Part shown: positions 25,373-34,112 of the stretch, piece after piece
How the letters are laid out: the number at the start of each line of letters is the position of its first letter
Numbering within the stretch: position 1 is the first letter of the stretch
Assembly: GCF_000472545.1 (NCBI RefSeq)
Contig: NZ_KI421432.1
Location: 542,577-606,576, forward strand
Origin: Burkholderia sp. WSM2232
Lineage (GTDB): Bacteria > Pseudomonadota > Gammaproteobacteria > Burkholderiales > Burkholderiaceae
Direction of reading: 5' to 3'
Length of the DNA: 64,000 nucleotides
Notes under the pieces: model-generated
The model's input: only the letters and a program-made list of their open reading frames with translations
Databases searched by the model: none
Told to the model about the DNA's origin: nothing
Position numbers and translations under genes: made by a program

Positions 25373-25723
25373 ATGACTCTTCGTCACACTTCAGCCATTC
25401 GCAACTGGCACGCACATGTCTATTTCGATGCGACGACGCGCGAGCCCGCGTGGGCTTTGCGCGAGCAAATCGAAGCCCACTGGCAAGGCAAGCTGCAAAT
25501 GGGCCGCTTTCACGAGCGTCCGGTCGGGCCGCATCCTATGTGGTCGTATCAGTTGGCGTTCGCGCATGAGCAGTTCGGCGATCTGATTGCATGGCTCACG
25601 CTCAACCACGGCGCGCTCGACATCTTCGTGCATCCCAACACTGGCGACGCGTTGCGCGATCATCGCGACGCCGCGATATGGATTGGCCGCTCACACCAGC
25701 TTGTGCTCGACGCGTTGATCTGA
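25373..25723 (+). CDS. DOPA 4,5-dioxygenase family protein
   Basis: The 116-residue protein matches the small DOPA 4,5-dioxygenase family end to end: NWHAHVYFD near the N-terminus, GRFHERPVGPHPMWSYQLAF in the centre and LDIFVHPNTGDALRDHRDAAIWIG near the C-terminus. The conserved His residues in these three segments are the expected iron ligands. Fungal and plant homologues open the ring of DOPA, but most bacterial ones are uncharacterised, so the substrate here is open. The length is normal for the family. It is probably co-transcribed with the preceding acetyltransferase gene. Confidence 0.9.
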   Translation: MTLRHTSAIRNWHAHVYFDATTREPAWALREQIEAHWQGKLQMGRFHERPVGPHPMWSYQLAFAHEQFGDLIAWLTLNHGALDIFVHPNTGDALRDHRDAAIWIGRSHQLVLDALI

Positions 25724-25743
25724 CCAATACGCGGCCGCGCCGC

Positions 25744-26055
25744 TCACATGTTCGTGTACGAACTGCACCATCCGCGCGCCGCAACCTGTTTGTCGCCAAA
25801 CAGCGTGCAGCCGCCGTACGTGTCGGTCGCGCTTCCCTGGAACAGCGAACAGGTACTGCACTTCTGGTCCGCCTTGTACTGCGGAAATTTGGCCTTATCG
25901 ACCTTTGCCGCGTCTTCCGTATAGCCGAGCGCCCGGGCTTGCGGATCCGTTTCGCTGAGCGTATTCGCGCCGGCGGCGAATGCCGTGCGTGAAAGCGCGA
26001 GCGACGAGCCGGCGCTCACGCTCATCAACAGAAAATGGCGGCGCGACGTTTTCAT
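25744..26055 (-). CDS. High-potential iron-sulfur protein (HiPIP)
   Basis: The 103-residue precursor has a twin-arginine signal (SRRHFLLMSVSAGSSLALS, cleavage near AFA), so it is exported folded to the periplasm. The mature part carries the four cluster cysteines of HiPIPs in the usual spacing: CSTCSLFQG, GGCTLFG and GWCSSY. HiPIPs carry a [4Fe-4S] cluster cycling between 3+ and 2+ and act as soluble electron carriers. The start at 26055 follows GGAG at good distance. It is convergent with the DOPA-dioxygenase-like gene, and a nitroreductase gene lies upstream on the same strand. Confidence 0.95.
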   Translation of the reverse strand: MKTSRRHFLLMSVSAGSSLALSRTAFAAGANTLSETDPQARALGYTEDAAKVDKAKFPQYKADQKCSTCSLFQGSATDTYGGCTLFGDKQVAARGWCSSYTNM

Positions 26056-26116
26056 TGTTTTTCTCCGATGCGAATTGGGGGACATGCGCTGACAACAAGC
26101 GCTGACTGGCTACCGC

Positions 26117-26830
26117 TCAATCGAGAAATCGCGTGAATCGTTCAACCGGCTCGCGCTCGGTGCGAAGCGCGTTGACCGGCGCGCTTTCGTCCGCAAAACC
26201 GAGCGACATGCCGCACACCAGTTGCTCTTCGGGCGGCAGCCCGAGTTGTGCCGCAATCACCTGATGAAACGGCGTGAAAGCGGCCTGCGGACAGGTATCG
26301 AGGCCACGCCCGCGCGCCGCGGTCATGATGGCTTGCAGAAACATGCCGTAATCGAGCCAACTGCCGCGTTCCATCACCCGGTCGATGGTAAAAAACAGAC
26401 CCACCGGCGCACCGAAGAAGCGATAGTTCTGCGCGTGCTGCTCATGCATGCGGGCCTTGTCGCCCTTGCCGATACCCAGCAGGCCATACAGGTCCCAGCC
26501 GATCTTGCGGCGGCGGTCGATATACGGCGACACCCAGTCGCGCGGATAGTACGCGTACTCCTCGCGATAAAGCTCGTCGCGCTGCGGATTGTCATAGGCC
26601 GCGACCAACGCTCCGGACAAACGCGCGAGTGCGCTGCCCGTCAGCACATACACCTTCCACGGCTGTGTATTGGTGCCCGACGGCGCGCGGCTTGCCACTT
26701 CGAGAATCGCCTCGATCTCGGCGCGCGGCACCAGCGTTGGCAGAAACGCGCGCACGGAGCGGCGCGTGAGCAGTGCGGCGTCGACCGGATTGGCCGCGTG
26801 AGGTGGGGCTTCGTGCATCGGCTGTGTCAT
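26117..26830 (-). CDS. Nitroreductase family protein
   Basis: The 237-residue protein has the FMN-binding nitroreductase fold: LLTRRSVRAFLPTLVP (FMN contact R-R-S-V-R), LEVASRAPSGTNTQPWKVYVLTG, and the C-terminal GLDTCPQAAFTPFHQVIAAQLGLPPEEQLVCGMSLGFAD. Such enzymes reduce nitro groups or quinones with NAD(P)H as dimers in the cytoplasm. The physiological substrate is unknown. The gene is divergent from the aldo/keto reductase gene (27037) and upstream of the HiPIP gene on the same strand, 61 bases away. Confidence 0.92.
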   Translation of the reverse strand: MTQPMHEAPPHAANPVDAALLTRRSVRAFLPTLVPRAEIEAILEVASRAPSGTNTQPWKVYVLTGSALARLSGALVAAYDNPQRDELYREEYAYYPRDWVSPYIDRRRKIGWDLYGLLGIGKGDKARMHEQHAQNYRFFGAPVGLFFTIDRVMERGSWLDYGMFLQAIMTAARGRGLDTCPQAAFTPFHQVIAAQLGLPPEEQLVCGMSLGFADESAPVNALRTEREPVERFTRFLD

Positions 26831-27036
26831 CGTTGGAATTCCGCATGAGCGGCAGACGAATGGGCTGCAACGATTCTAGCGCGAGCGGCGCTTCGTACGC
26901 GCGCAGGCACGCAGCTTACGATTTGAATGCGCATTGCCGCGCCCGCGAACGCGACTCTCGTTTTGCGTTTATCCTCTTTGCACGCTTTTCGCACGGCTTT
27001 CCATCGCAATCGTTTTATCCAATTCCGGAGTTGAGC

Positions 27037-28032
27037 ATGCAATACCGCAAATTCGGCCGCACGGGCCTGACTGTTTCGCGCCTGTGTCTTGGCACCATGA
27101 CCTTCGGCCTGCAAACCGAAGAAGACGCTTCGCGCCGTATTCTCGACACCGCTGCGGATGCCGGCGTGAATTTCATTGATACGGCCAACGTCTACCCGCT
27201 CGGCGGCGGCGAAGAAAACGCGGGACGCACGGAGGAAATCGTCGGGCGCTGGCTGAAAGGCAAGCGCGACCGCTTCATTCTGGCGACCAAGGCAGTGGGC
27301 AAAATGGGCCCGAACGCCTGGGACCAGGGCGCGTCGCGCAAGCACCTGCTGGATGCGATCGACGCCTCGCTGCAGCGTCTTGGCACCGACTACGTGGACC
27401 TCTATCAACTTCATTCCGACGATGCCAACACCCCGCTCGACGAAACACTAGAAGCGCTGGACGTGATTGTGCGCTCGGGCAAGGCGCGCTATATCGGCGT
27501 GTCCAATTTTCTTGCGTATCGGCTCGCGCGTGCGCTCGGCCGCGCGGACGTGCTACGCGTGGCGCGCTTCGTGTCGGTGCAGCCGCGCTATAACCTGCTG
27601 TTCCGCCAGATCGAACGCGAACTGCTGCCTCTCGCCGCCGAAGAGCAACTCGCCGTGATGCCGTATAACCCGTTGGCGGGCGGCTTGCTGACCGGCAAGC
27701 ACAAGCTCGATGCAACGCCCACGTCGGGCCGCTTCACTGAGAGCGTCGGCACGGCGGGTTCGATGTATCAGGAGCGCTACTGGCATCAACGCGAGTTCGA
27801 GACTATCGAGCGTCTGAAAGCGGTTGTGGCACCGACCGGCGAATCGCTCACACGAGTGTCGCTTGCGTGGGTGCTCGCCAACCCGCTCGTCACGTCGGCG
27901 ATTATTGGCGCGAGCCGCGCCGAGCAGTTAAGCGATACGCTCGCGGCATCCGAGTTCGAACTGGACGCAGAACTGAAAAAGCAGCTCGACGAAGCCAGTG
28001 TCGAATACCGCTGGGGTGACGCGGCGCGCTGA
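27037..28032 (+). CDS. Aldo/keto reductase
   Basis: The 331-residue protein is a (beta/alpha)8 NADPH-dependent aldo/keto reductase of the YajO/Tas-like group. MQYRKFGRTGLTVSRLCLGTMTFGLQ opens the barrel, FIDTANVYPLGGGEE carries the catalytic Asp and Tyr, LATKAVGKMG the catalytic Lys, and YVDLYQLHSDD the catalytic His. ITSAIIGASRAEQ-like sequence near the end (VTSAIIGASRAEQLSDTL) binds the cofactor phosphate. The start at 27037 is preceded by CCGGAG at normal spacing; the frame is open upstream over non-coding sequence. It stands alone. The substrate is unknown. Confidence 0.93.
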   Translation: MQYRKFGRTGLTVSRLCLGTMTFGLQTEEDASRRILDTAADAGVNFIDTANVYPLGGGEENAGRTEEIVGRWLKGKRDRFILATKAVGKMGPNAWDQGASRKHLLDAIDASLQRLGTDYVDLYQLHSDDANTPLDETLEALDVIVRSGKARYIGVSNFLAYRLARALGRADVLRVARFVSVQPRYNLLFRQIERELLPLAAEEQLAVMPYNPLAGGLLTGKHKLDATPTSGRFTESVGTAGSMYQERYWHQREFETIERLKAVVAPTGESLTRVSLAWVLANPLVTSAIIGASRAEQLSDTLAASEFELDAELKKQLDEASVEYRWGDAAR

Positions 28033-28081
28033 TCGCCGCACCGCCGTGCAAGGCGACTGGGCGCGGCTCAACGTGCTGCGC

Positions 28082-28645
28082 TCAGCGCCCGTATCTGAGC
28101 ACCGTGCTGGCGGCCGCAACCACATGGTCCTTCATGGCGGCAAGCAACGCCTCTCGGGTGAGGCCCGCCGGTAAGGCGTTCGGCGCGAGATCGAGCGCAT
28201 ACACCTGCGCGAGATAGTGATGCGGCACGTCGCCGACCGGCGGACACGGACCGTAATAGCCGGGGCCGCCCGTCCGGTTGGTTCCCGCGACGCTGCCTGC
28301 AGGCGGCGCGGCGCCCGCCTCCAGTGCGGTAACCGAAGGGGCAATGCCATACAGCACCCAATGCACAATGCCCAGCCCCTTGGCGCCGTCGGGATCGAAG
28401 ATCGTCACGGCGAAGCTCCTGGTACCCGCGGGCACGTTGCGCCATTGCAGCGCGGGCGACACGTTGCCGCCGCCGCAGTTGTTGGCGCTGGCCGCGTGCG
28501 TCGATTCAAGTGTGCCGCCGTCGGACAGACCAGGCGAAGTCAGGGTAAATGCCTCAGCGGCGTGAGCCTGCGCCACGCCGAGCGCGAGCAACGCACCCAC
28601 ACAAGCAAGGCGCCGTACAGCGCCACGGTAAGCCGTTCCCATCAT
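28082..28645 (-). CDS. YbhB/YbcL (Raf-kinase-inhibitor-like, PEBP) protein, exported
   Basis: The 187-residue precursor has a signal peptide (GAVRRLACVGALLALGVAQAHA) and a PEBP domain: FTLTSPGLSDGGTLESTHAASANNCGGGNVSPALQW, TRSFAVTIFDPDGAKGLGIVHWVLYGI, and GYYGPCPPVGDVPHHYLAQVYAL. The D-P-D and G-P-C-P-P elements form the family's ligand pocket. The function in bacteria is unclear. The start is one of two adjacent ATG codons at 28645/28642. It follows ppgK by 40 bases on the same strand and may be the end of the zwf-ppgK transcript. Confidence 0.88.
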   Translation of the reverse strand: MMGTAYRGAVRRLACVGALLALGVAQAHAAEAFTLTSPGLSDGGTLESTHAASANNCGGGNVSPALQWRNVPAGTRSFAVTIFDPDGAKGLGIVHWVLYGIAPSVTALEAGAAPPAGSVAGTNRTGGPGYYGPCPPVGDVPHHYLAQVYALDLAPNALPAGLTREALLAAMKDHVVAAASTVLRYGR

Positions 28646-28685
28646 GTACTTTTTGCTCCAGCTATAGCTGCGCGTCTGTCGAGGT

Positions 28686-29525
28686 CTACCTGAACTTGCC
28701 CGTGCGTGCATTGGCTTCGGGCAACTGCCGCGTTTCGCGCACCGACCGCGGATGCCACAGCCGCGCCCCGCCTTGAATGCCCGCGTCGTTCGAAACGGTT
28801 GCCACGTTCGCGGGCAACTCGAATTTGAGGCGCGCCGCGTTGCCGCCGCCAATCCACAGCCGGTCGTAGTTCACGAGCGATTCGAGTATGCCGATCACCT
28901 TATGAACACGCCGGTTCCAGCGTTTATTCCCGGCTTTCTCGCGCGCCGCTTCGCCAATGTATTCGTCATAAGCCACGCCCTTATTGCTGACCGGATGATG
29001 CGCGAGTTCAAGATGAGGCATCAGCTCGCCGTCGCGAAAGAGCGCCGTTCCCGCGCCCGTGCCGAGCGTCAGTACAAATTCAATGCCCTTGCCTTCTATC
29101 GCGGCGAAGCCCTGCATTTCCGCGTCGTTGATCATGCGTACCGGCACGCCGCCGAGTTTTTGCGCGAGCAGGTCGGCAAGCGCAAAGTTGCGCCAGCCTT
29201 CCACGCCGAAATGCGGCGCCGTCAGAATGCGGTTGTCGCGCACCACGCCGGGAAAGCCGATCGACATCAACTGCGCGGGTGCCTTTGCGATGAGCGGCTC
29301 GACCAGTGTGGCCAACGCATCGACCAGTTGCTCAGGCGTGCAAGGGTGCGGCGTGCCCACGCGCACGCGCTCGGTTTGCATCTCGCCGTTTGCATTGATG
29401 ATGGCCGCTTTCAGGCCAGTGCCGCCAACGTCGATTGCAAGAATCCTTTCGTTGCTGGTTGCTGCCTTATCTTTGGATGTCGCCACGGTTACCCCCGTTG
29501 GTGTGGTTATGCTCAGGGCTTTCAC
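28686..29525 (-). CDS. ppgK: Polyphosphate glucokinase (ROK family)
   Basis: The 279-residue protein phosphorylates glucose with polyphosphate (or ATP). It carries the ROK phosphate-binding loop ILAIDVGGTGLKAAII at the start, the catalytic region VRMINDAEMQGFAAIEGKG and LTLGTGAGTALFRDGELMPHLELAHHP. That is the pattern of bacterial polyphosphate glucokinases. Translation likely starts at GTG 29525, whose GTGA overlaps the stop of zwf by four bases, so the two are translationally coupled. Its product, glucose-6-phosphate, is the substrate of the enzyme encoded just upstream. The C-terminus (HPRSVRETRQLPEANARTGKFR) is basic. Polyphosphate preference is inferred from similarity. Confidence 0.9.
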   Translation of the reverse strand: MKALSITTPTGVTVATSKDKAATSNERILAIDVGGTGLKAAIINANGEMQTERVRVGTPHPCTPEQLVDALATLVEPLIAKAPAQLMSIGFPGVVRDNRILTAPHFGVEGWRNFALADLLAQKLGGVPVRMINDAEMQGFAAIEGKGIEFVLTLGTGAGTALFRDGELMPHLELAHHPVSNKGVAYDEYIGEAAREKAGNKRWNRRVHKVIGILESLVNYDRLWIGGGNAARLKFELPANVATVSNDAGIQGGARLWHPRSVRETRQLPEANARTGKFR

Positions 29526-31141
29526 TTCTTCTCGACCGCGGCTGTGGTCAACGGCCGCCATGCGCGGCCGTCGCGTGCGAGCATCGCATCGGCTTCGGCC
29601 GGTCCTGCGCTGCCCGCTGCATAGCCGTGCACCGCAAGCGCGCCGCCGGTTTTTGGGTGCAGCACTCCGTCAACCGCGCACCAGCCCGTTTCTATGCTGT
29701 CGGCGCGCTGGAACAGCGTCTCGTCCCCGAGCATGCAGTCGTACAGCAGCGTTTCATAGCCGACGTTCGCCCGCTCGGCGAAGAAATCGCCGTAGTCGAA
29801 CGAAGACTGCACCGGGCCGACCTGCATCACCGGTCCCGGCGTTTTGACGTTGAAATCGAAGCTCGTGCCATGCGCCGGATCGATGCGCAAGGTCAGCACA
29901 TTGGGCGTGAGTGCGCCGACCGGCGTATCGCGAAACAGCCGGAACGGCACAGGCTTGAGTTGCACGGAAATTTCCGTGCGCCGCGCGGCCAGCCGCTTGC
30001 CCGTGCGCAGGTAGAAAGGCACGCCGGCCCAGCGCCAGTTCTCAATGAATACGCGTGCGGCGGCATACGTTTCCGTGCTGCTGTCGGGCGCGACATCGGG
30101 CTCCTCGCGATAAGCCACGCCCGCAGGGCCCTTTTCGTATTGGCCGAATACGACGTCATCAGGTGTGAGCGGCAAGATGGCGTCGAAAATTTCCGCTTTT
30201 TTATCGCGCACGGCTTCCGCGTCGAACGAGTTGGGCGGCTCCATCGCCACCATGCCGAGCAACTGGAACAGGTGATTCGGCACCATGTCGCGGAACGCGC
30301 CGGTCTGCTCGTAGAACTTGCCGCGCCCTTCAACGCCAATGGTTTCGGCCGCCGTGATCTGCACGCTGTCGATATATTCGCGCCGCCACACAGGCTCGAA
30401 TAGTGCGTTTGCGAAGCGCACCGCCAGGATGCTTTGCACAGTGTCCTTGCCGAGAAAATGATCGATGCGATAGACCTGCGATTCCTGCGCGTACGAAAGA
30501 ATGTGGGCGTTCAGATCGCGCGCCGATGCGAGGTCGTTGCCGAACGGCTTTTCGATCACGATGCGGCGAAAGCCAGCGCCCTCCTTCAGCAAGCCCGACT
30601 CGCCGAGATGCCCGACGATCGGTTTGAAGAAGCGCGAGCCGACCGCCAGATAGAAAATCACATTGCCGCCGGGCGCCTGAGCGAGCTTCTGCGTGAGACG
30701 CGCAAAGGTGTCCGGCGTCTCGAAGTCGCCGGTCATGTACTCGAGGCGTTGCGCGACCCAGTCCCACGCTTTGTCGTCGAGCTTACCGGCGTGAAAGGTG
30801 CTGGCTTTGTCGGCAGCGAATTTTTGCAGCGACTGGTGCAGGTCTTCGACCCACTCGTTGGTTTCGCGCTCGCCGTGATTCACGCCGACAATCTGCATGC
30901 CGTCGTCCAGCAGGCCGTCCACCGCGAGGTTGTAGAGCGCGGGCATGAGAAGCCGTTTTGTCAGGTCGCCGCCCGCGCCGAAAATGACCAGCGTGCAAGG
31001 CGGCGCAGGCCGTTTGCCCGCGGGCGACGCCGGCGCGCCGTGAGCGCTCGCGCTCACTTTGCAACTGCGCGCCGTGGCGACATTGCTGTTAGCGTCCGCG
31101 TTCGAAGCATGAGCGGCTTGAGAGTTCGGTGTAGTCGACAT
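29522..31141 (-). CDS. zwf: Glucose-6-phosphate 1-dehydrogenase
   Basis: The 539-residue enzyme oxidises glucose-6-phosphate to 6-phosphogluconolactone and makes NADPH, opening the pentose-phosphate and Entner-Doudoroff routes. The NADP-binding GAGGDLTKRLLMPALYNL, the substrate segment RIVIEKPFGND and the active-site signature RIDHFLGKDTVQ are all present. An N-terminal tail of about 45 residues, rich in Ala and Ser, precedes the domain and is longer than in E. coli. I use the ATG at 31141 (MSTTPNSQ); the frame is open to 31225. It lies between a glucosidase gene and ppgK. No 6-phosphogluconolactonase gene is nearby, so this is probably an accessory copy. Confidence 0.95.
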   Translation of the reverse strand: MSTTPNSQAAHASNADANSNVATARSCKVSASAHGAPASPAGKRPAPPCTLVIFGAGGDLTKRLLMPALYNLAVDGLLDDGMQIVGVNHGERETNEWVEDLHQSLQKFAADKASTFHAGKLDDKAWDWVAQRLEYMTGDFETPDTFARLTQKLAQAPGGNVIFYLAVGSRFFKPIVGHLGESGLLKEGAGFRRIVIEKPFGNDLASARDLNAHILSYAQESQVYRIDHFLGKDTVQSILAVRFANALFEPVWRREYIDSVQITAAETIGVEGRGKFYEQTGAFRDMVPNHLFQLLGMVAMEPPNSFDAEAVRDKKAEIFDAILPLTPDDVVFGQYEKGPAGVAYREEPDVAPDSSTETYAAARVFIENWRWAGVPFYLRTGKRLAARRTEISVQLKPVPFRLFRDTPVGALTPNVLTLRIDPAHGTSFDFNVKTPGPVMQVGPVQSSFDYGDFFAERANVGYETLLYDCMLGDETLFQRADSIETGWCAVDGVLHPKTGGALAVHGYAAGSAGPAEADAMLARDGRAWRPLTTAAVEKK

Positions 31142-31229
31142 GGGATTCACTTGGAAGCGCCAATGAAACGGACGTGGCAATACTGGAAAGACCACGCCCG
31201 CACCCACACAGTTCAACCACCACACAGCT

Positions 31230-34061
31230 CTATTTCACCGGACTACTTGCCAACGCCGAGGCCGCTTCGTGCTCAGCCGCCGGCTCGGGCGCGGCCTCGG
31301 GGGCGGCCTCCGTGCGCGGCGCCGGACTGGACGGGGCCATTGGGATCGGTGCACGCCCCGGCTCGCCCGCGAGCGGCACACTGCCTGACGCGGCCATCTC
31401 GCGTGGTTGCAGCAGCAATGCGACAAGCCCCGTCCAGCCCGTTTGATGCGAGGCGCCCACGCCGCGTCCGTTGTCGCCGTGAAAGTACTCGTGGAACAGG
31501 ATCAGATCGCTCGAACGCGGGTCGGCTTGCAGCAACGGGTAGGCGCCCATCACAGGACGCTCGCCATTCTTGTCCTTGAGGAACAGCGTCGTGGCCCGAC
31601 GCGCGAGCTCATCGGCAATTTCGCACAGCGAGAATTTCTGTCCCGAGCCTGTCGGATATTCGACGCGGAACGCGTCGCCGTAATAGCGGTGGAACTCATA
31701 CAGCGACTCGATCAACAGATAGTTGACGGGCATCCACACCGGGCCGCGCCAGTTCGAATTGCCGCCGAACACGCGCGTGTCCGACTCCGCCGGCAGATAG
31801 GCGACGGTGAAGCTGTTGCCGTTGTGATTGAACACAAACGGATGATCGCGGTGACTGCGCGACAGGGCGCGCACGCCGTGGTCGGAGAGAAACTCGCTTT
31901 CGTCGAGCGCACGCCGCAACAGCGCCTTCATCCGATGTCCGCGCAACACGGACAGCAGCAGTGCGTTGCCCTTGCCGGGTTCGTTCCAGCGCGAGACCAG
32001 CTTCGCAAGGTCTGGCCGATGCTTGAGGAACCACATGAGCCGATCGCGCAATCCGGGCAATTCGCCATGCAGGCGCTCTTCCAGAACATGCACGGCGAAC
32101 AGCGGAATGAGCCCGACAATCGAGCGTACGCGCATGGGCACACTGGTGCCGTCGGGCAGGCGCAGCTTGTCGTAGAAGAATTCGTCTTCGCTGTCCCATA
32201 GTCCGGTGTCGCAGCCGTCGTCGCAACTCACGGCTTGCGCGATATACAGGAAGTGCTCGAAAAACTTCACGCCGATATCGACGAACACGTGGTTCGCATA
32301 CGCCAGTTCAAGCGCGATACGCATGAGGTCGAGCGCGTAGGCAGCCATCCACGCTGTACCGTCCGCCTGATCGATATGCCCGCCGGTAGGCAGCGGCGAC
32401 GAACGATCGAAAATGCCCACGTTGTCGAGGCCGAGAAAGCCGCCCTGAAAAATATTGCGGCCGTCCGCGTCCTTGCGGTTCACCCACCAGGAGAAGTTGA
32501 GCAGCAGCTTGTGAAAAATAAGCTCGAGAAAGTCGCGATCAGGCTTGCCGGTGAGTGCGCGGTCGATCTCGTACACGCGCCACGCGGCCCAGGCGTGCAC
32601 CGGCGGGTTGGCGTCGCCGAGCGCCCATTCATACGCCGGCAATTGCCCATTCGGATGCTGATAGCGGTCCTTCACCAGCAGCAGCAATTGACGTTTCGCA
32701 AACGCAGGGTCGATCAATGCGAACGCCGCCGCATGAAACGCGAGGTCCCACGACGCGTACCACGGGTACTCCCACTTGTCCGGCATCGACACGATGTCCG
32801 CGTTGCACAGGTGCATCCAGTCCGCGTTGCGGCCACGTTTGCGCGCGGCGGGCGGCTCGGGCTGCAACGGGTCGCCTTCTATCCAGCGATGCACGTCGTA
32901 CCGATAGTACTGCTTGGACCACAGCATGCCCGCTAGCGCCTGGCGCTGCACGAGGCGCGCGTCCGGGTCGTCCATGTCGCGTTGCAGTGCGCCGTAGAAT
33001 TCGTCGGCTTCGGCGATTCGCTTTGCAAAGAGCGCGTCGGCGTCGAGCGGCACCTCGTCGGGACTCGCCTCGGGACGCCAGCGCATGTACACCACGGCGC
33101 GTCCATGCGGGCCAAGTTCAATCGCCGCATGCGCGCCCGCCTTCGTGCCGCGGTCGCGACGCACCGCTTGTTGATCGCCATGCACGAGGTAATCGTTAAA
33201 GCCGTCCTTGAAGGGTCCTTGCGCTTCCATGCCGTAGAGGCGCTGCACGTTCGTGTCGTTTTCGCAGAAGAGCCACGCAACGTGCGGTGCGTCGTTCGAC
33301 CAGGCCGTCACGACAATCGGCGCATGTCCATGCTGGTGTCCGATCAATTGCGCGTTGCCGTCATGGTCGGTAGTTGCGACCAGCGACGGCTTGTCGGGGT
33401 TCTCTTTCCACGACCACGAATTGCGCGCCCAGATTTGCGGCAGCACATCGAGCGACGCGGACTCGTCCGCGCGATTCTCGATTGTCACGCGCATCACGAT
33501 GTCGTCGGGCGCGTGCTTCGCATATTCGACCTGTACGTCGAAGTAGCGCAAATCGTCGAACACGCCAGTATCGAGAATTTCGTACTCCGGCATGTCGCCG
33601 CCGCGCCGCGCGTTTTCCTCGATCAGGTCCTGATACGGATAAGCGGCCTGCGGATACTTGTAGAGCATGCGCATGTACGAATGCGTGGGCGTGCCGTCGA
33701 GATAGAAGTACAACTCCTTCACGTCCTCGCCGTGATTGCCCTGCGCATTCGTGAGACCAAAGAGCCGCTCTTTGAGAATGGGGTCCTTGCGGTTCCATAG
33801 CGCAAGCGACACGCACCAGCTCAGCGTGTCGTCGCCGAAACCGGCAATGCCGTCTTCGCCCCAGCGGTACGCGCGGCTGCGCGCATGGTCGTGCGGAAAG
33901 TACTCCCAGGCGGTACCGTTCGCGCTGTAGTCCTCGCGCACCGTGCCCCACTGACGTTCGCTGAGGTACGGTCCCCAGCGCTGCCAGTGAGCACAATCCG
34001 CCGAATGCAGACGTGAACCCTCAGTGGTGGCGAACAGATTCGCAGCGCGCAGCGGTGGCAT
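31230..34061 (-). CDS. GH63-like glucosidase (MGH1-type glycoside hydrolase)
   Basis: The 943-residue protein resembles the large bacterial GH63/MGH1 glucosidases: an N-terminal beta domain (RWGPYLSERQWGTVREDYSANGTAWEYFPHDHARSRAYRWGEDG) and a C-terminal (alpha/alpha)6 barrel from about residue 400 (WEYPWYASWDLAFHAAAFALIDP, PTGGHIDQADGTAWMAAYALDLMRI and NWRGPVWMPVNYLLIESLYEFHRYYG). Such enzymes remove glucose from alpha-linked oligosaccharides. No signal peptide is seen, so it acts inside the cell. AAGGAAG precedes the ATG at 34061. It sits 51 bases after the debranching-enzyme gene and 88 before zwf, in one minus-strand unit. The last about 60 residues are Ala/Pro/Glu-rich and disordered. Confidence 0.88.
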   Translation of the reverse strand: MPPLRAANLFATTEGSRLHSADCAHWQRWGPYLSERQWGTVREDYSANGTAWEYFPHDHARSRAYRWGEDGIAGFGDDTLSWCVSLALWNRKDPILKERLFGLTNAQGNHGEDVKELYFYLDGTPTHSYMRMLYKYPQAAYPYQDLIEENARRGGDMPEYEILDTGVFDDLRYFDVQVEYAKHAPDDIVMRVTIENRADESASLDVLPQIWARNSWSWKENPDKPSLVATTDHDGNAQLIGHQHGHAPIVVTAWSNDAPHVAWLFCENDTNVQRLYGMEAQGPFKDGFNDYLVHGDQQAVRRDRGTKAGAHAAIELGPHGRAVVYMRWRPEASPDEVPLDADALFAKRIAEADEFYGALQRDMDDPDARLVQRQALAGMLWSKQYYRYDVHRWIEGDPLQPEPPAARKRGRNADWMHLCNADIVSMPDKWEYPWYASWDLAFHAAAFALIDPAFAKRQLLLLVKDRYQHPNGQLPAYEWALGDANPPVHAWAAWRVYEIDRALTGKPDRDFLELIFHKLLLNFSWWVNRKDADGRNIFQGGFLGLDNVGIFDRSSPLPTGGHIDQADGTAWMAAYALDLMRIALELAYANHVFVDIGVKFFEHFLYIAQAVSCDDGCDTGLWDSEDEFFYDKLRLPDGTSVPMRVRSIVGLIPLFAVHVLEERLHGELPGLRDRLMWFLKHRPDLAKLVSRWNEPGKGNALLLSVLRGHRMKALLRRALDESEFLSDHGVRALSRSHRDHPFVFNHNGNSFTVAYLPAESDTRVFGGNSNWRGPVWMPVNYLLIESLYEFHRYYGDAFRVEYPTGSGQKFSLCEIADELARRATTLFLKDKNGERPVMGAYPLLQADPRSSDLILFHEYFHGDNGRGVGASHQTGWTGLVALLLQPREMAASGSVPLAGEPGRAPIPMAPSSPAPRTEAAPEAAPEPAAEHEAASALASSPVK

Positions 34062-34112
34062 GACAGCTTCCTTGCGTCGGGCTTGGCGGTGGGACACACA
34101 TCGTAGCGCGGT